DNA from: Novosphingopyxis baekryungensis DSM 16222
GTDB taxonomy: Bacteria; Pseudomonadota; Alphaproteobacteria; Sphingomonadales; Sphingomonadaceae
NCBI RefSeq assembly: GCF_000420305.1
Contig: NZ_ATUR01000006.1
Location: 186,001-250,000 of the forward strand
DNA: 64,000 nt
Reading direction: 5' to 3'
Shown here: positions 42,516 to 51,445 of the stretch, piece by piece
Position numbering within the stretch: position 1 is the stretch's first letter
How the letters are laid out: each line of letters begins with the position of its first letter
Made by a program: the position numbers and the translations under genes
The notes under the pieces: model-generated
Told to the model about the DNA's origin: nothing
Databases searched by the model: none
What the model saw: the letters and a program-made list of their open reading frames with translations, nothing else

Positions 42516-43933
42516 CAACCATGTCCCAGGATGGATTTCAGCTCCAGATAGTCGTCGAAGCCTGCCGTGCCCCATTCGCGGCCATTTCCGCTCTTCTTGT
42601 AGCCGCCGAAGGACGCGTGGAAATCGAACCCGTTGTTGATCGCGACCCAACCGGCGCGGATGCGGCGAGCGACCTTGCGCGCCTCCTCCATATCGGAACC
42701 GGAGACATAGCCGGCCAAGCCATATTCGGTGTCGTTCGCAATCGCGATCGCATCCTCGAGATCGGCATAGCCATGGATCGTCAGCACCGGCCCGAAGATT
42801 TCCTCCCGCGCGATGGTCATGTCACTGGCCACATCGGCAAAAACCGTGGGTTTGACATAGTAGCCTTTGTCCAACCCGTCCGGGCGACCGGGCCCGCCCG
42901 CAACGAGCGTCGCACCTTCTGCCATGCCTTTTTCGATCAGGCCCTGGATTTTGGCGAACTGCGCGCCGTTCACCACCGGCCCCATAGCGGCATTGCCGTT
43001 GGGATCTCCCACGGTCGTCTCGTCTGCCGCGCTCTTGGCGATCTGCTTGGCTTCTTCCATGCGCGCCTGCGGCACCAGCATACGGCTCGGCGCGCTGCAG
43101 GTCTGGCCGGAATTGCCCATCATGGATTGCACGCCGCCGTGAATATTCGCGGCGAACGCATCATCGTCCAGGATGATGTTCGGGCTTTTGCCGCCCAGCT
43201 CCTGTGTCACGCGCTTCACCGTGGCGGCAGCATTTTTCGCGATTTCCACGCCGGCACGGGTCGAGCCGGTGAAGCTTATCATGTCGATATCGGGATGCCC
43301 CGACATCGCCGTGCCCACACCAGGGCCGTCTCCCTGGATCATGTTGAACACGCCGGCAGGCACCCCCGCCGCATCCAGAATCTCGGCAAAGATCTGCGCC
43401 GAAAATGGCGCCACTTCGCTGGGTTTGAGCAGCATGGTGCAGCCGCTGGCGAGCGCCGGAAACACCTTCACGGCAATCTGGTTCATCGGCCAGTTCCACG
43501 GCGTAATAAGGCCGCATACGCCGATCGGTTCTTTCACGAACAGCGTATCGCCCTTCTGCGTTTCGAAAGAATAGTCGCGCAGTACCTCGATCGCGGTCGC
43601 CAGATGCCCGGCACCAAGACCGACCTGAAACCCGTTGGCGAGCGACGCGGGCGCTCCCATTTCCTCCGTAATGGCGGCAGCCAGGTCTTCCTGACGCTTC
43701 TGATACTGGGCCTGGATCGCCTCTAGCAGATCCAGCCGCTCCTGCCGCGACGATTGGCCCCAACTGGCAAATGCCGTACGTGCGGCGGAAACGGCCTTGT
43801 CCACATCCGCTGCACTGCCAAGCGAAATGCGCCCCACGGTCGTCTCGGTCGCCGGGTTCTCGACATCCACGGTCTTCGCCGACACAGGATCGACCCACTG
43901 GCCGCCGATATAGAATTTCAGATAGTCGCGCAT
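42515..43933 (-). CDS. NAD(P)-dependent aldehyde dehydrogenase
   Basis: The 472-residue ALDH has PWNWPMNQI, SFTGSTRAGVEI, the base in TQELGGKSPN and the nucleophile in GNSGQTCSAPSR. AAGGAG is 8 bases before the ATG. It lies 29 bp after the ThDP enzyme, a position suggesting it oxidises the aldehyde released by the carbon-carbon cleavage. The second ALDH (29473-30951) belongs to a different unit. Confidence 0.95.
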   Translation of the reverse strand: MRDYLKFYIGGQWVDPVSAKTVDVENPATETTVGRISLGSAADVDKAVSAARTAFASWGQSSRQERLDLLEAIQAQYQKRQEDLAAAITEEMGAPASLANGFQVGLGAGHLATAIEVLRDYSFETQKGDTLFVKEPIGVCGLITPWNWPMNQIAVKVFPALASGCTMLLKPSEVAPFSAQIFAEILDAAGVPAGVFNMIQGDGPGVGTAMSGHPDIDMISFTGSTRAGVEIAKNAAATVKRVTQELGGKSPNIILDDDAFAANIHGGVQSMMGNSGQTCSAPSRMLVPQARMEEAKQIAKSAADETTVGDPNGNAAMGPVVNGAQFAKIQGLIEKGMAEGATLVAGGPGRPDGLDKGYYVKPTVFADVASDMTIAREEIFGPVLTIHGYADLEDAIAIANDTEYGLAGYVSGSDMEEARKVARRIRAGWVAINNGFDFHASFGGYKKSGNGREWGTAGFDDYLELKSILGHG

Positions 43934-43962
43934 GGCTCTCTCCTTCGACGGGTGGATCCGGC

Positions 43963-45750
43963 TTATTGCGTGCCTTCCGCATACCAGGTGCGGAATTTCT
44001 CATATTTGGGCATTTCTTCGGAATTGGCCTTGGGGTCGATCGGCACGTGGATCACCGTGGTACCGCCGCGCGCATAGGCCCGCTCGATGGCCGGGCCGAT
44101 CTCGTCCGCAGTGGCCACGAACTCGCCATGCGCGCCCAGGCCTTCGGCGATCTTGTCGAAGCGAACGCTCTCGCTCCAGTGCGTCCCTGTCTCCGAGGTG
44201 CCATGGCCGAAGGTGCGCTTGTAAACGCCCACTTCCAGCCCCCACTGGAAATCGACACCCACCACACACACCAATGGCAGGTTGCAGCGCACCGCCACTT
44301 CCAGTTCGGCGATGTGGAACAGGAACGATGAGTCCGACGTGACGAGCATGCCGGGACGCTTTTTCCCTGTTTCCGCCTGATCGGCCAGCATGGCGCCAGT
44401 GGCATAGGGAAGCCCTGTACCAATATGCCCGTAATTCTGGTTCCAGATCACATCATGCGGCTTGCACTGATTATAGGTCCAACCGAACACCACGGTCGCG
44501 CCGCCATCGCGGATCATGATGCCGTCCTTGGGGAACGCCTTGGTCGCCTCGACAATGAACCGCGATGTGTGGATCGGAACGTCGCCTGTCCCATCGCTCT
44601 TGGTCATTACCTCCTCGGCAAGTTCGTCGAGTTCGGCCTGGCCGTCATGCATGAACTTTTTCAGATCGTCGGTCGGCTTCAGACCATCGCCAAGCGCGCG
44701 GGTAAGCTGCGGCACCACGGCGCGCAAATCACCAACCAGCGGCACGTCGATCGGGCGGTTGACGCCGATCGCGGTCGGGTCCTGCTGCACATAAATCCAC
44801 TTTCGCTCGGACTCCAGCGCATGCCAGTGTCGCCACCGGCCGAAATGCACCGGCTCGCCCAATTCGGTGCCGAGCGCGAGGACCACATCGCACCGTTCCA
44901 CCGCTTCGATCGAAGCATCTGAAAAAACATATTGGAACGTGCGATCCTCGATGCCCTCAATATAGCTGGTGCCACCAGAGGTCTGGATGACCGGACAGTT
45001 CATCGCCAGCGCCAGATCGCGGACCGCCGCGCCCGATTGGCTGGTATGGACGGCATGGCCGACCAGCAGGATTGGATGCTTGGCGTTCCTGATCAGTTCG
45101 GCCGCCTCGGCGATACGATCTCCGTCGGCGCCCTGGTTGGTCAGGCGATAGCGATGCGGCGGGAGGATATCCGGAACGTCCAGCTCTTCCAGAATGACAT
45201 TGCTGGGATATTCTACATAGGCCGGACCCGGCGTTCCGGACATGGCCACGCGGATGGCTTCGCGGATCACCTCGTCTGTCTGATCGGCATATTCGATGGC
45301 ACCGGAATATTTTACCGAATCCTCGATCATCGGCTCCTGCCGCACAAACTGGATGCGGCCCCGCCGTACGCGCCGCTCGGTGACCCGCGCGCGCTGGCCG
45401 CCAAGGAAAATGACCGGCGAATTTTCCACCTTACAGCATTGAATGGCCGGCATCATATTGGCCAGGCCCGGCCCCAGCGTGCCGAAGGCCACGGCGGGTT
45501 TTCCGGTAATACGGCTGGCCGCCTCCGCCATGAATCCTGCCGATGCCTCATGATGCGGCGAGACCACGGTCCAGCCGCGTCGTTCGGCTTCGAGACACAG
45601 ATGGACGAAGTTGGGATCGGGAATACCGAAGAGCGTCTTGATGCCTTCCGCCTCGAACAGGTCCAGCATGCGTTTGTAGACGGGCGTTCCGCCCTGCTTG
45701 GCCTTCAAGTCGGATGTCGCGGTCATCGGCTTGGGGTCGTCGTAGCTCAT
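43963..45750 (-). CDS. ThDP-dependent lyase/decarboxylase-like enzyme with altered metal motif
   Basis: The 595-residue protein has the three-domain fold of acetolactate synthase-like enzymes: an N-terminal domain with catalytic Glu in PHHEASAGFMAEA, a central domain with GHAVHTSQSG, and a C-terminal ThDP domain. In the ThDP/Mg motif GDG-x-NN, it reads SDS at residues 472-474 and VVGVD about 25 residues on, so the second ligand Asn is Asp. Metal binding or cofactor geometry may differ. Relatives include 2-hydroxyacyl-CoA lyase and cyclohexane-1,2-dione hydrolase. Start ATG 45750 has AGGAG; the 117-bp gap upstream (45751-45867) has small inverted repeats. Confidence 0.87.
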   Translation of the reverse strand: MSYDDPKPMTATSDLKAKQGGTPVYKRMLDLFEAEGIKTLFGIPDPNFVHLCLEAERRGWTVVSPHHEASAGFMAEAASRITGKPAVAFGTLGPGLANMMPAIQCCKVENSPVIFLGGQRARVTERRVRRGRIQFVRQEPMIEDSVKYSGAIEYADQTDEVIREAIRVAMSGTPGPAYVEYPSNVILEELDVPDILPPHRYRLTNQGADGDRIAEAAELIRNAKHPILLVGHAVHTSQSGAAVRDLALAMNCPVIQTSGGTSYIEGIEDRTFQYVFSDASIEAVERCDVVLALGTELGEPVHFGRWRHWHALESERKWIYVQQDPTAIGVNRPIDVPLVGDLRAVVPQLTRALGDGLKPTDDLKKFMHDGQAELDELAEEVMTKSDGTGDVPIHTSRFIVEATKAFPKDGIMIRDGGATVVFGWTYNQCKPHDVIWNQNYGHIGTGLPYATGAMLADQAETGKKRPGMLVTSDSSFLFHIAELEVAVRCNLPLVCVVGVDFQWGLEVGVYKRTFGHGTSETGTHWSESVRFDKIAEGLGAHGEFVATADEIGPAIERAYARGGTTVIHVPIDPKANSEEMPKYEKFRTWYAEGTQ

Positions 45751-45781
45751 CCTGGCTCCTTCGTCGCAGCGCGTTGCGGCG

Positions 45782-45820
45782 CATGCGTTTGCATGATTAT
45801 CGTAGATGTCTGTGACACAG
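45782..45820. promoter_or_regulatory. Small inverted repeats before the ThDP gene
   Basis: CATGC-GTTT-GCATG at 45782-45795 and CTGTG-A-CACAG at 45810-45820 are perfect 5-bp inverted repeats in the gap between the Rieske oxygenase and ThDP genes. They could mark an internal promoter or processing point in the nine-gene row. Confidence 0.3.
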
Positions 45821-45867
45821 AGCGGGGGCATGCCAGCCCGCCCGCCGCGAAACCGCTTCGGCGATGC

Positions 45868-47280
45868 TCAGTCGGTGTCGATAAGCCTGGGGCCGCCGCT
45901 GCCCATGAAATCGGCAAGATTGCGGTGCAGGTTGATGACCTTCTGCTCCTGATGCGGATTGGGTAGCGGACCGCGGAAGCCGGAGCTTTTCATGCCTTTG
46001 TGGACATATTGCATATTGTCGAAGTCCTGCTGCAGCACGAGGCCCCAGTTCTCACCCGTCGGATCGGCATGAACCCATTCGGTTTCCGGGGCTTCACCCT
46101 CGGGAAACCGTTCGAGCGCATAGCTTTCGAAAATGCACTTGTTCGGATCGTCACCATAAGGGCGCACGCGATAGCACAGCGCAAAAGTCGCGCCGTGAAG
46201 GATGTTCTGATTGGGGAACAGTCCCCAGGCCAGGCCGGACTCCTTCTGGATATCCGCCGGGATATCCGGCCAGATCACGCCACGCTTGGCATCGTCTGCC
46301 TTGGCTGACTTGATCCAGTGCGCGATGACATCGGCAGACGAAGTGCCCTCGGGCAGCTCTTCCTCCAGGCGGCTCGCCGCGGCGACCAGCGTCTCTGTGG
46401 AGGCCGAATAATTCACCGTCTCGTAATTGGTCTTGATCAGCTGATAGGTGGAAATACGCGGATCGAGGCCGCTTTTGCCGGACCGCGTGGTGCCACCGCT
46501 GGTCTCTCCGGCATCCTGGTCTCGCACATCGTAACCGGATACCGAATGAAGGCCGAATTGCTTGGAATAGGCATAATAATCGCCGAATTCGAGCAACTGC
46601 GTGTGCGTGCCGGCAACATGATAGGGCTCCAGAAACGCTTCGATGGCGACCTTCCAGTTGCAATCGTAGATCGCCCATTGGCGCCATTTGTAACGCATCT
46701 TGGACAGCTCGTGCGCTTCCAGCACATCGCCGGCAAAGCCCATCCAGTCCTTCAGGGGAACGGCATCCTTATCCATATTGATATAGATGAAGCCGCCCCA
46801 GCTATCGACCTGCACCTCGGACAAACAGGTCATCTCCGGTGTCAGCTTGTCGTGCCAGTCCTGCTGGTCGAGAATATAGGTGTTGTTGCCGTCGCTATCG
46901 AAGCTCCAGCCGTGGAAGCCGCAGATGAAACTCTTGCGGTTATTCCCGCGCACATCATGGATCTTGCCGGGCATCATGTCCGGAACCGACACCAACTGGC
47001 GGCCGCGGTGCGGGCAGACATTGTGGAACGCCTTGAGCGACCCGTCATCCTTGCGCAGGATGATGACGGACTCGTCGGCCACATTATAGGTCATCCAATC
47101 ACCCGGATCGGGCAAATCCTCTTCCCGTTCGACCATCTGCCAGATGCGGGGCCACAGGCGCTTCTTCTCGTTTTCCAGATAATCACGGCTGAAAAATGGC
47201 TCGGTCGGATAGGTAACCAGCTTCTCGTCATCCATGTCGGACGCGCTGATCACGCGCTCGATTTTTTCCGGTTTATTCAT
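45868..47280 (-). CDS. Rieske non-heme iron oxygenase, alpha subunit
   Basis: The 470-residue protein has the Rieske ligands Cys89-His91 (CPHR) and Cys120-His123 (CGFHGW); the loop between them is longer than usual by about 10 residues. The mononuclear iron site shows EPYHVAGTH (His221, His226) and a late Asp in QQDFDN. It should hydroxylate or dihydroxylate an aromatic or alicyclic substrate. No beta subunit is present, so it is probably an alpha3-type enzyme. It needs a ferredoxin; a Rieske ferredoxin gene sits far off at 7831. GGAG precedes the ATG by 7. Confidence 0.93.
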   Translation of the reverse strand: MNKPEKIERVISASDMDDEKLVTYPTEPFFSRDYLENEKKRLWPRIWQMVEREEDLPDPGDWMTYNVADESVIILRKDDGSLKAFHNVCPHRGRQLVSVPDMMPGKIHDVRGNNRKSFICGFHGWSFDSDGNNTYILDQQDWHDKLTPEMTCLSEVQVDSWGGFIYINMDKDAVPLKDWMGFAGDVLEAHELSKMRYKWRQWAIYDCNWKVAIEAFLEPYHVAGTHTQLLEFGDYYAYSKQFGLHSVSGYDVRDQDAGETSGGTTRSGKSGLDPRISTYQLIKTNYETVNYSASTETLVAAASRLEEELPEGTSSADVIAHWIKSAKADDAKRGVIWPDIPADIQKESGLAWGLFPNQNILHGATFALCYRVRPYGDDPNKCIFESYALERFPEGEAPETEWVHADPTGENWGLVLQQDFDNMQYVHKGMKSSGFRGPLPNPHQEQKVINLHRNLADFMGSGGPRLIDTD

Positions 47281-47301
47281 CTCAGGTCTCCGATCGCACC
47301 T

Positions 47302-49146
47302 TCAGTTTGCATCTTCCGGAACACGGACATCCATGCCGGGCATGTCACCAGAATCGCGCCACTCTTTCAGCATGTTCAGAAAGTCATGCCAGCCCGCACC
47401 CCATGGCCGGAAAAGCCCCCATTTATGGTCTTTGGCGCCTTCATTATTGAAATAGCTTGGCGGGCAGGCATTCAGGAAAGCCGATTGATCGATCGTCGTC
47501 TCTTCGAAATGACGGACATAATCATCCATCGCCTGCTTGCTGGGCTCCACCTGTTCGGCACCGCGCTTGAGCGCCTCGGCGATGATCCAGGCGATATGCT
47601 CGCCCTGCCGACCGAACTGCTCGGTCACCGAGGCGTTGAGGCCGCCTTGAATATAGCCGATGAAAAACTGGTTCGGAAATCCATGGGTCATCGTGCCGTG
47701 CAGGGTGAGCGGCCCGTCGGACCAATGGTCATATAGCGAGAGGCCGCCGCGCCCCTCGACGCGGTCGATCCCCCAGCGCCGGTCGAGATCGCTCGTCACC
47801 TCGAAACCGCTGGCGAAGATGATGCTGTCGCAGGCATATTCCTGCCCGTTGGCGACGAAGCCCCGTTCCGTCAGCCGCTCGATCCCGCGCGTTTCGGACA
47901 CGTCGATCAGATCGACATTATCCCGATTGAAGGCGGGATAAAAGGCGTCGCTGGAAAGCGGGCGCTTGCACATGAAATAATAATAGGGGCGCAGCGCCTC
48001 GGCCGTCGCGCCGTCTTCCACCATTTCGTCCACGCGCCGACGCAGCCGCTCCATGACACGGTGATCCATGATGCTGCGGCGTTTGAGAAACTCTTCCTGA
48101 TCGATCTGCGGCCAGCCCTCTTCGCCAAGCTCGGCCGCCATGTTGCGGCTGATCTCGGTCCAGAAATCCTGCACCATGTCCTCGTCGTCCGGGCCATAGG
48201 TTTCCATGGCACCCTTGTGGAAATTGTCCCGCCGCTGGGCCTGCCAGCCGCTCGGCTGGGATCGAAACCAATCCTCGTCCGTCTCCGGGTTCGGGCGTGC
48301 GTCCACCGTGGCCGGGGTGCGTTGGATGACGTAGAGATGTTCCGCATGTTCGGCGAGGCGCGGCACCGCCTGAATGGCCGTGGCCCCGGTGCCGACGATC
48401 GCCACCTTCTGATCGCCCAATTTGTCCAGCACGGGATTTTCCGCCGTGCCGCCGGTATAGTCATAATCCCAGCGCGCGGTGTGGAAAAGTCGCCCCTTAT
48501 ACGCATCCATGCCCTGCAATGCCGGCAGTTTCGGCATGTTGAGCACACCATTGGCCATTACCACGAAGCGCGCCTTGATCTGGTCGCCGCGATTGGTCGT
48601 CACCTGCCAACGGCTTGTGCGATCGTCCCACACAAGATCGGTAACCTGCGTATGGAACAGCCCCTTTTCGGCAAAACCGAACTGCTCCGCTATCTGCCGG
48701 ATATATCCCTGGATCTCGCGGCCATCGGCGAACTTTTTGGACGGGAGGAAACCGGTTTCCTCCAGCAGCGGCAGATAGCAGTAGGAATCATTGTCACACT
48801 GAATGCCGGGATAGCGATTCCAGTACCAGACGCCGCCGAAATCGCCCGCGGTATCGAGCATGCGAAAATCGGTCACACCCGCCTGCATCAGATGATACGC
48901 CGCCAGAACGCCGCCGAAGCCGGCCCCCAGCACGACGACATCGATCTCATCGCTTATCGCTTCGCGCGGCGCGACATCCTGATGCGGATCGCGTGAATAA
49001 TCGGGCAGATTGGCGCCCTGCGGCTTCACATAATCGCGCTGACCCTGTGGTCGCAAACGCCGTTCGCGCTCCTCAGCATAGCGCGCAACCATGGAATCGA
49101 CGTCTATCTCTTCGATCGGCGGCACATCGCTTTTCTTCAAACGCAT
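47302..49146 (-). CDS. Baeyer-Villiger-type flavin monooxygenase
   Basis: The 614-residue protein has FAD motif GAGFGGVLAAYH near residue 75, NADPH motif GTGATAIQ and the BVMO fingerprint YKGRLFHTARWD (F/Y-x-G-x3-H-x3-W-D) between them. It inserts oxygen next to a ketone to give an ester or lactone. N-terminal extension of ~70 residues is as in steroid-type BVMOs. ATG at 49146 has GAGGA at a good distance; the upstream extension to 49215 lacks this. It sits between the SnoaL-like and Rieske oxygenase genes. Its lactone may be a substrate of the propeller-type lactonase. Confidence 0.95.
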   Translation of the reverse strand: MRLKKSDVPPIEEIDVDSMVARYAEERERRLRPQGQRDYVKPQGANLPDYSRDPHQDVAPREAISDEIDVVVLGAGFGGVLAAYHLMQAGVTDFRMLDTAGDFGGVWYWNRYPGIQCDNDSYCYLPLLEETGFLPSKKFADGREIQGYIRQIAEQFGFAEKGLFHTQVTDLVWDDRTSRWQVTTNRGDQIKARFVVMANGVLNMPKLPALQGMDAYKGRLFHTARWDYDYTGGTAENPVLDKLGDQKVAIVGTGATAIQAVPRLAEHAEHLYVIQRTPATVDARPNPETDEDWFRSQPSGWQAQRRDNFHKGAMETYGPDDEDMVQDFWTEISRNMAAELGEEGWPQIDQEEFLKRRSIMDHRVMERLRRRVDEMVEDGATAEALRPYYYFMCKRPLSSDAFYPAFNRDNVDLIDVSETRGIERLTERGFVANGQEYACDSIIFASGFEVTSDLDRRWGIDRVEGRGGLSLYDHWSDGPLTLHGTMTHGFPNQFFIGYIQGGLNASVTEQFGRQGEHIAWIIAEALKRGAEQVEPSKQAMDDYVRHFEETTIDQSAFLNACPPSYFNNEGAKDHKWGLFRPWGAGWHDFLNMLKEWRDSGDMPGMDVRVPEDAN

Positions 49147-49272
49147 TGCTATCCTCGCATCACTTTGAAACGACGATAGACCAATCGATGCGCGCTGTGT
49201 GCGATGTGCGGCCATCGCCCCGGATTATCGCGGCGGCGATAGCGGGCCGTGGCTCTTGCGGCCGGCCATGGC

Positions 49273-49728
49273 TCAGCCCGCTGCGTGAAACCGCCCGAGG
49301 CCGTCCTGTTCGCTCAGCGGCCCCGACAGATCAATCGGACCGCGATATTTCAACGTCCAAGACCGCTCCGCGAACGTCCACTCGCCCGCCGCTTCAACAT
49401 ATCGGTCATGATAGGTGCCGACGGTAAAAAATTGCGTGCCATCCGGCATCCATGCAAATTCGGTCATCGTGACACGGCCTGCTATTGCCTCATCCTCGGC
49501 GCGCAGGATCGGCTGCCCGGTTATCAGATGGACATGTTCGCATCGCCCCAGCAGCTGCACGCAGGCTTGCTCGATCGCTTCGCGCCCGGAGAAATCATGG
49601 CCCGCGATGGACCATCGTCCCTGGCTGGCAAAGCAGGCCGCGAATTCCTCTGCGTCCTGCCGCCAGGCAGCATCCGCAAAACGTGCATGGAGCTGTCGAA
49701 TAGCAAAATCAGCGGCGATCATGTCCAT
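49273..49728 (-). CDS. SnoaL/NTF2-like protein
   Basis: The 151-residue protein has the NTF2-like helix start MDMIAADFAIRQLHARFADA, an aspartate-rich pocket edge (WRQDAEEFAACF) and VGTYHDRYV. The fold covers ketosteroid isomerase-like and dehydratase-like functions, or oxygenase small subunits, though no Rieske alpha pair motif is expected here. Start at 49728 is chosen because upstream residues read into the KstD end. It lies 16 bp downstream of the KstD-like gene, which makes a double-bond isomerase role attractive. Confidence 0.78.
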   Translation of the reverse strand: MDMIAADFAIRQLHARFADAAWRQDAEEFAACFASQGRWSIAGHDFSGREAIEQACVQLLGRCEHVHLITGQPILRAEDEAIAGRVTMTEFAWMPDGTQFFTVGTYHDRYVEAAGEWTFAERSWTLKYRGPIDLSGPLSEQDGLGRFHAAG

Positions 49729-49744
49729 GGTCGATCCCTGTTCC

Positions 49745-51433
49745 TTAGGCTGCATTATCCAGACCGGCGGCGTGACGTGCGGCGATATATCCAAAAGTCA
49801 CCGCCGGTCCGATGCTCGCGCCGGCCCCCGCATAGACATTGCCCATGACCGATGCCGTCGATACGCCGGTGGCATACAATCCTTCGATCACGGATCCGTC
49901 CTGGCGCAGCACGCGCCCGCATTCGTCGGTCACCGCGCCGCCGTAGGTGCTGACATCGCCGGGAACGACCGGCACAGCGTAAAAAGGGCCTTTCGCGACG
50001 GTGCCCAGAGAAGGCTCTGCCGAGAAAGGATCGCCCACGAAGCCGCAGCCATCATAAGCGCGCGCGCCGCGATGGAATTGCGCATCCTCTCCATTGGCCA
50101 CGAAACCGTTCCACTGCGTAATCGTGTCTGAGAGACGGGCTGGGTCGACATCGATGCTGTGCGCCAGCCCCCGGATGCTATCCGATTTGTGCAAATAGCG
50201 CTCTTCGATCCAGCGCTTGGGCGGCTTCTTGTCGATAAACTGGCCGGCCACCTGATATTTGGCGGTATATTGGGAGTCGAAGATAGCCCAGCTTGGCACC
50301 GCGGGCACCTCGCGATGCCGTTTCAGCATGGTTTCGCAATAGAGTTCGTACGAGCCGCCTTCGTTCATATAACGGACGCCGGACTGATCGACCAAAATGG
50401 CATGCGGCTTGCCGGTAAGGCCCTGTGCACCAGGCAGCACATAATTCGCTTCGCTGCCGGGCGAGATCGTGGCCTGGTAACCGACCATCTGGTCCATCTG
50501 GGCAAGCTGCGCGCCAATCCGCTCCATTTCCTTGTGCAGATCGCCGGTGTCTCCCTCCGGCACCAGGCTCCATTCCGAATTGGTGCCTGGCATGTATCGG
50601 TCACGCATGGCCTGGTTTTTGGCAAAGCCACCGGCATTGACAAGCACGCCGCGCGAGGCACGAATGACCTTCTGCCCGCCATCAACGCTCACGGCGACGC
50701 CGACCACGGCATCCTGATCGGTGACCAGCTGCGTCACGGCCGCCTCGAACCTGATCGTGGTGCCGGCATCGATCGCAGCCTTGAACAGGCGGCCCTGCAG
50801 GGCGGCGCCCGCGGTCGTAAATTTGCGGCCCAGCAATTTGTCCTTGATGGTGCGCAGCGCCATGCGCAGCATCATCTTGCCAGCTTCCGGATTGGTCCGG
50901 CGATGCCCCATCTTCATGGCATCGGCCAAGAGCACATTATATTCGGCAAATCCCTTGCGCAGCCGGCTCTGCATCGGGCCCAATTGCTTCAGATCGAACG
51001 GTTCGGCCACCACCGTTCGGGTGGTTTTGCAGCCGCCGGGCAACTCGTCATAATAATCGGGCCAGAATTCCGGGCCCCGCCGCAGCGCCACCCCTTGCGC
51101 CACCAGAAAGTCCACCGCTCTGGGGCCTGCCTCCAGAAACGCCCGGCGCTTGGCGGGGCTTGTTCCGGAAGCTGGCGCACCATCGAGTTCCTGCAGGGCA
51201 TCGAGATATCGCTCGGCCTTCGCAAGGTCATCATCCTCCCCCTCTGCCAGCATGAACGGATTGGCCGGCACCCACATGACGCCACCGGATTTGGCCGTCG
51301 TCCCGCCTGCAAATCCGGTCTTCTCGAGGATCAGAACGGAATAGCCAGCCTCTCGCATGACCAGTGCGGAAGCGAACGACCCCGCTCCGCTGCCGACGAC
51401 AATCCAGTCAAACGTCTCATCAAAGGGGGGCAT
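49745..51433 (-). CDS. KstD-like FAD-dependent 3-oxosteroid/ring-ketone dehydrogenase
   Basis: The 562-residue flavoprotein has FAD motif DWIVVGSGAGSFASAL at the start and the family C-terminus ATGVSTASVMGNVYAGAGAS followed by TFGYIAARHA, the signature of 3-ketosteroid dehydrogenases (Delta1 and Delta4) and related fumarate reductase-like enzymes. It should introduce a C=C bond next to a ring ketone. The precise regiochemistry and substrate cannot be read. It is 12 bp downstream of the hydratase gene and begins the redox core of the nine-gene row. Confidence 0.9.
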   Translation of the reverse strand: MPPFDETFDWIVVGSGAGSFASALVMREAGYSVLILEKTGFAGGTTAKSGGVMWVPANPFMLAEGEDDDLAKAERYLDALQELDGAPASGTSPAKRRAFLEAGPRAVDFLVAQGVALRRGPEFWPDYYDELPGGCKTTRTVVAEPFDLKQLGPMQSRLRKGFAEYNVLLADAMKMGHRRTNPEAGKMMLRMALRTIKDKLLGRKFTTAGAALQGRLFKAAIDAGTTIRFEAAVTQLVTDQDAVVGVAVSVDGGQKVIRASRGVLVNAGGFAKNQAMRDRYMPGTNSEWSLVPEGDTGDLHKEMERIGAQLAQMDQMVGYQATISPGSEANYVLPGAQGLTGKPHAILVDQSGVRYMNEGGSYELYCETMLKRHREVPAVPSWAIFDSQYTAKYQVAGQFIDKKPPKRWIEERYLHKSDSIRGLAHSIDVDPARLSDTITQWNGFVANGEDAQFHRGARAYDGCGFVGDPFSAEPSLGTVAKGPFYAVPVVPGDVSTYGGAVTDECGRVLRQDGSVIEGLYATGVSTASVMGNVYAGAGASIGPAVTFGYIAARHAAGLDNAA

Positions 51434-51445
51434 GATCTGTGGCGA

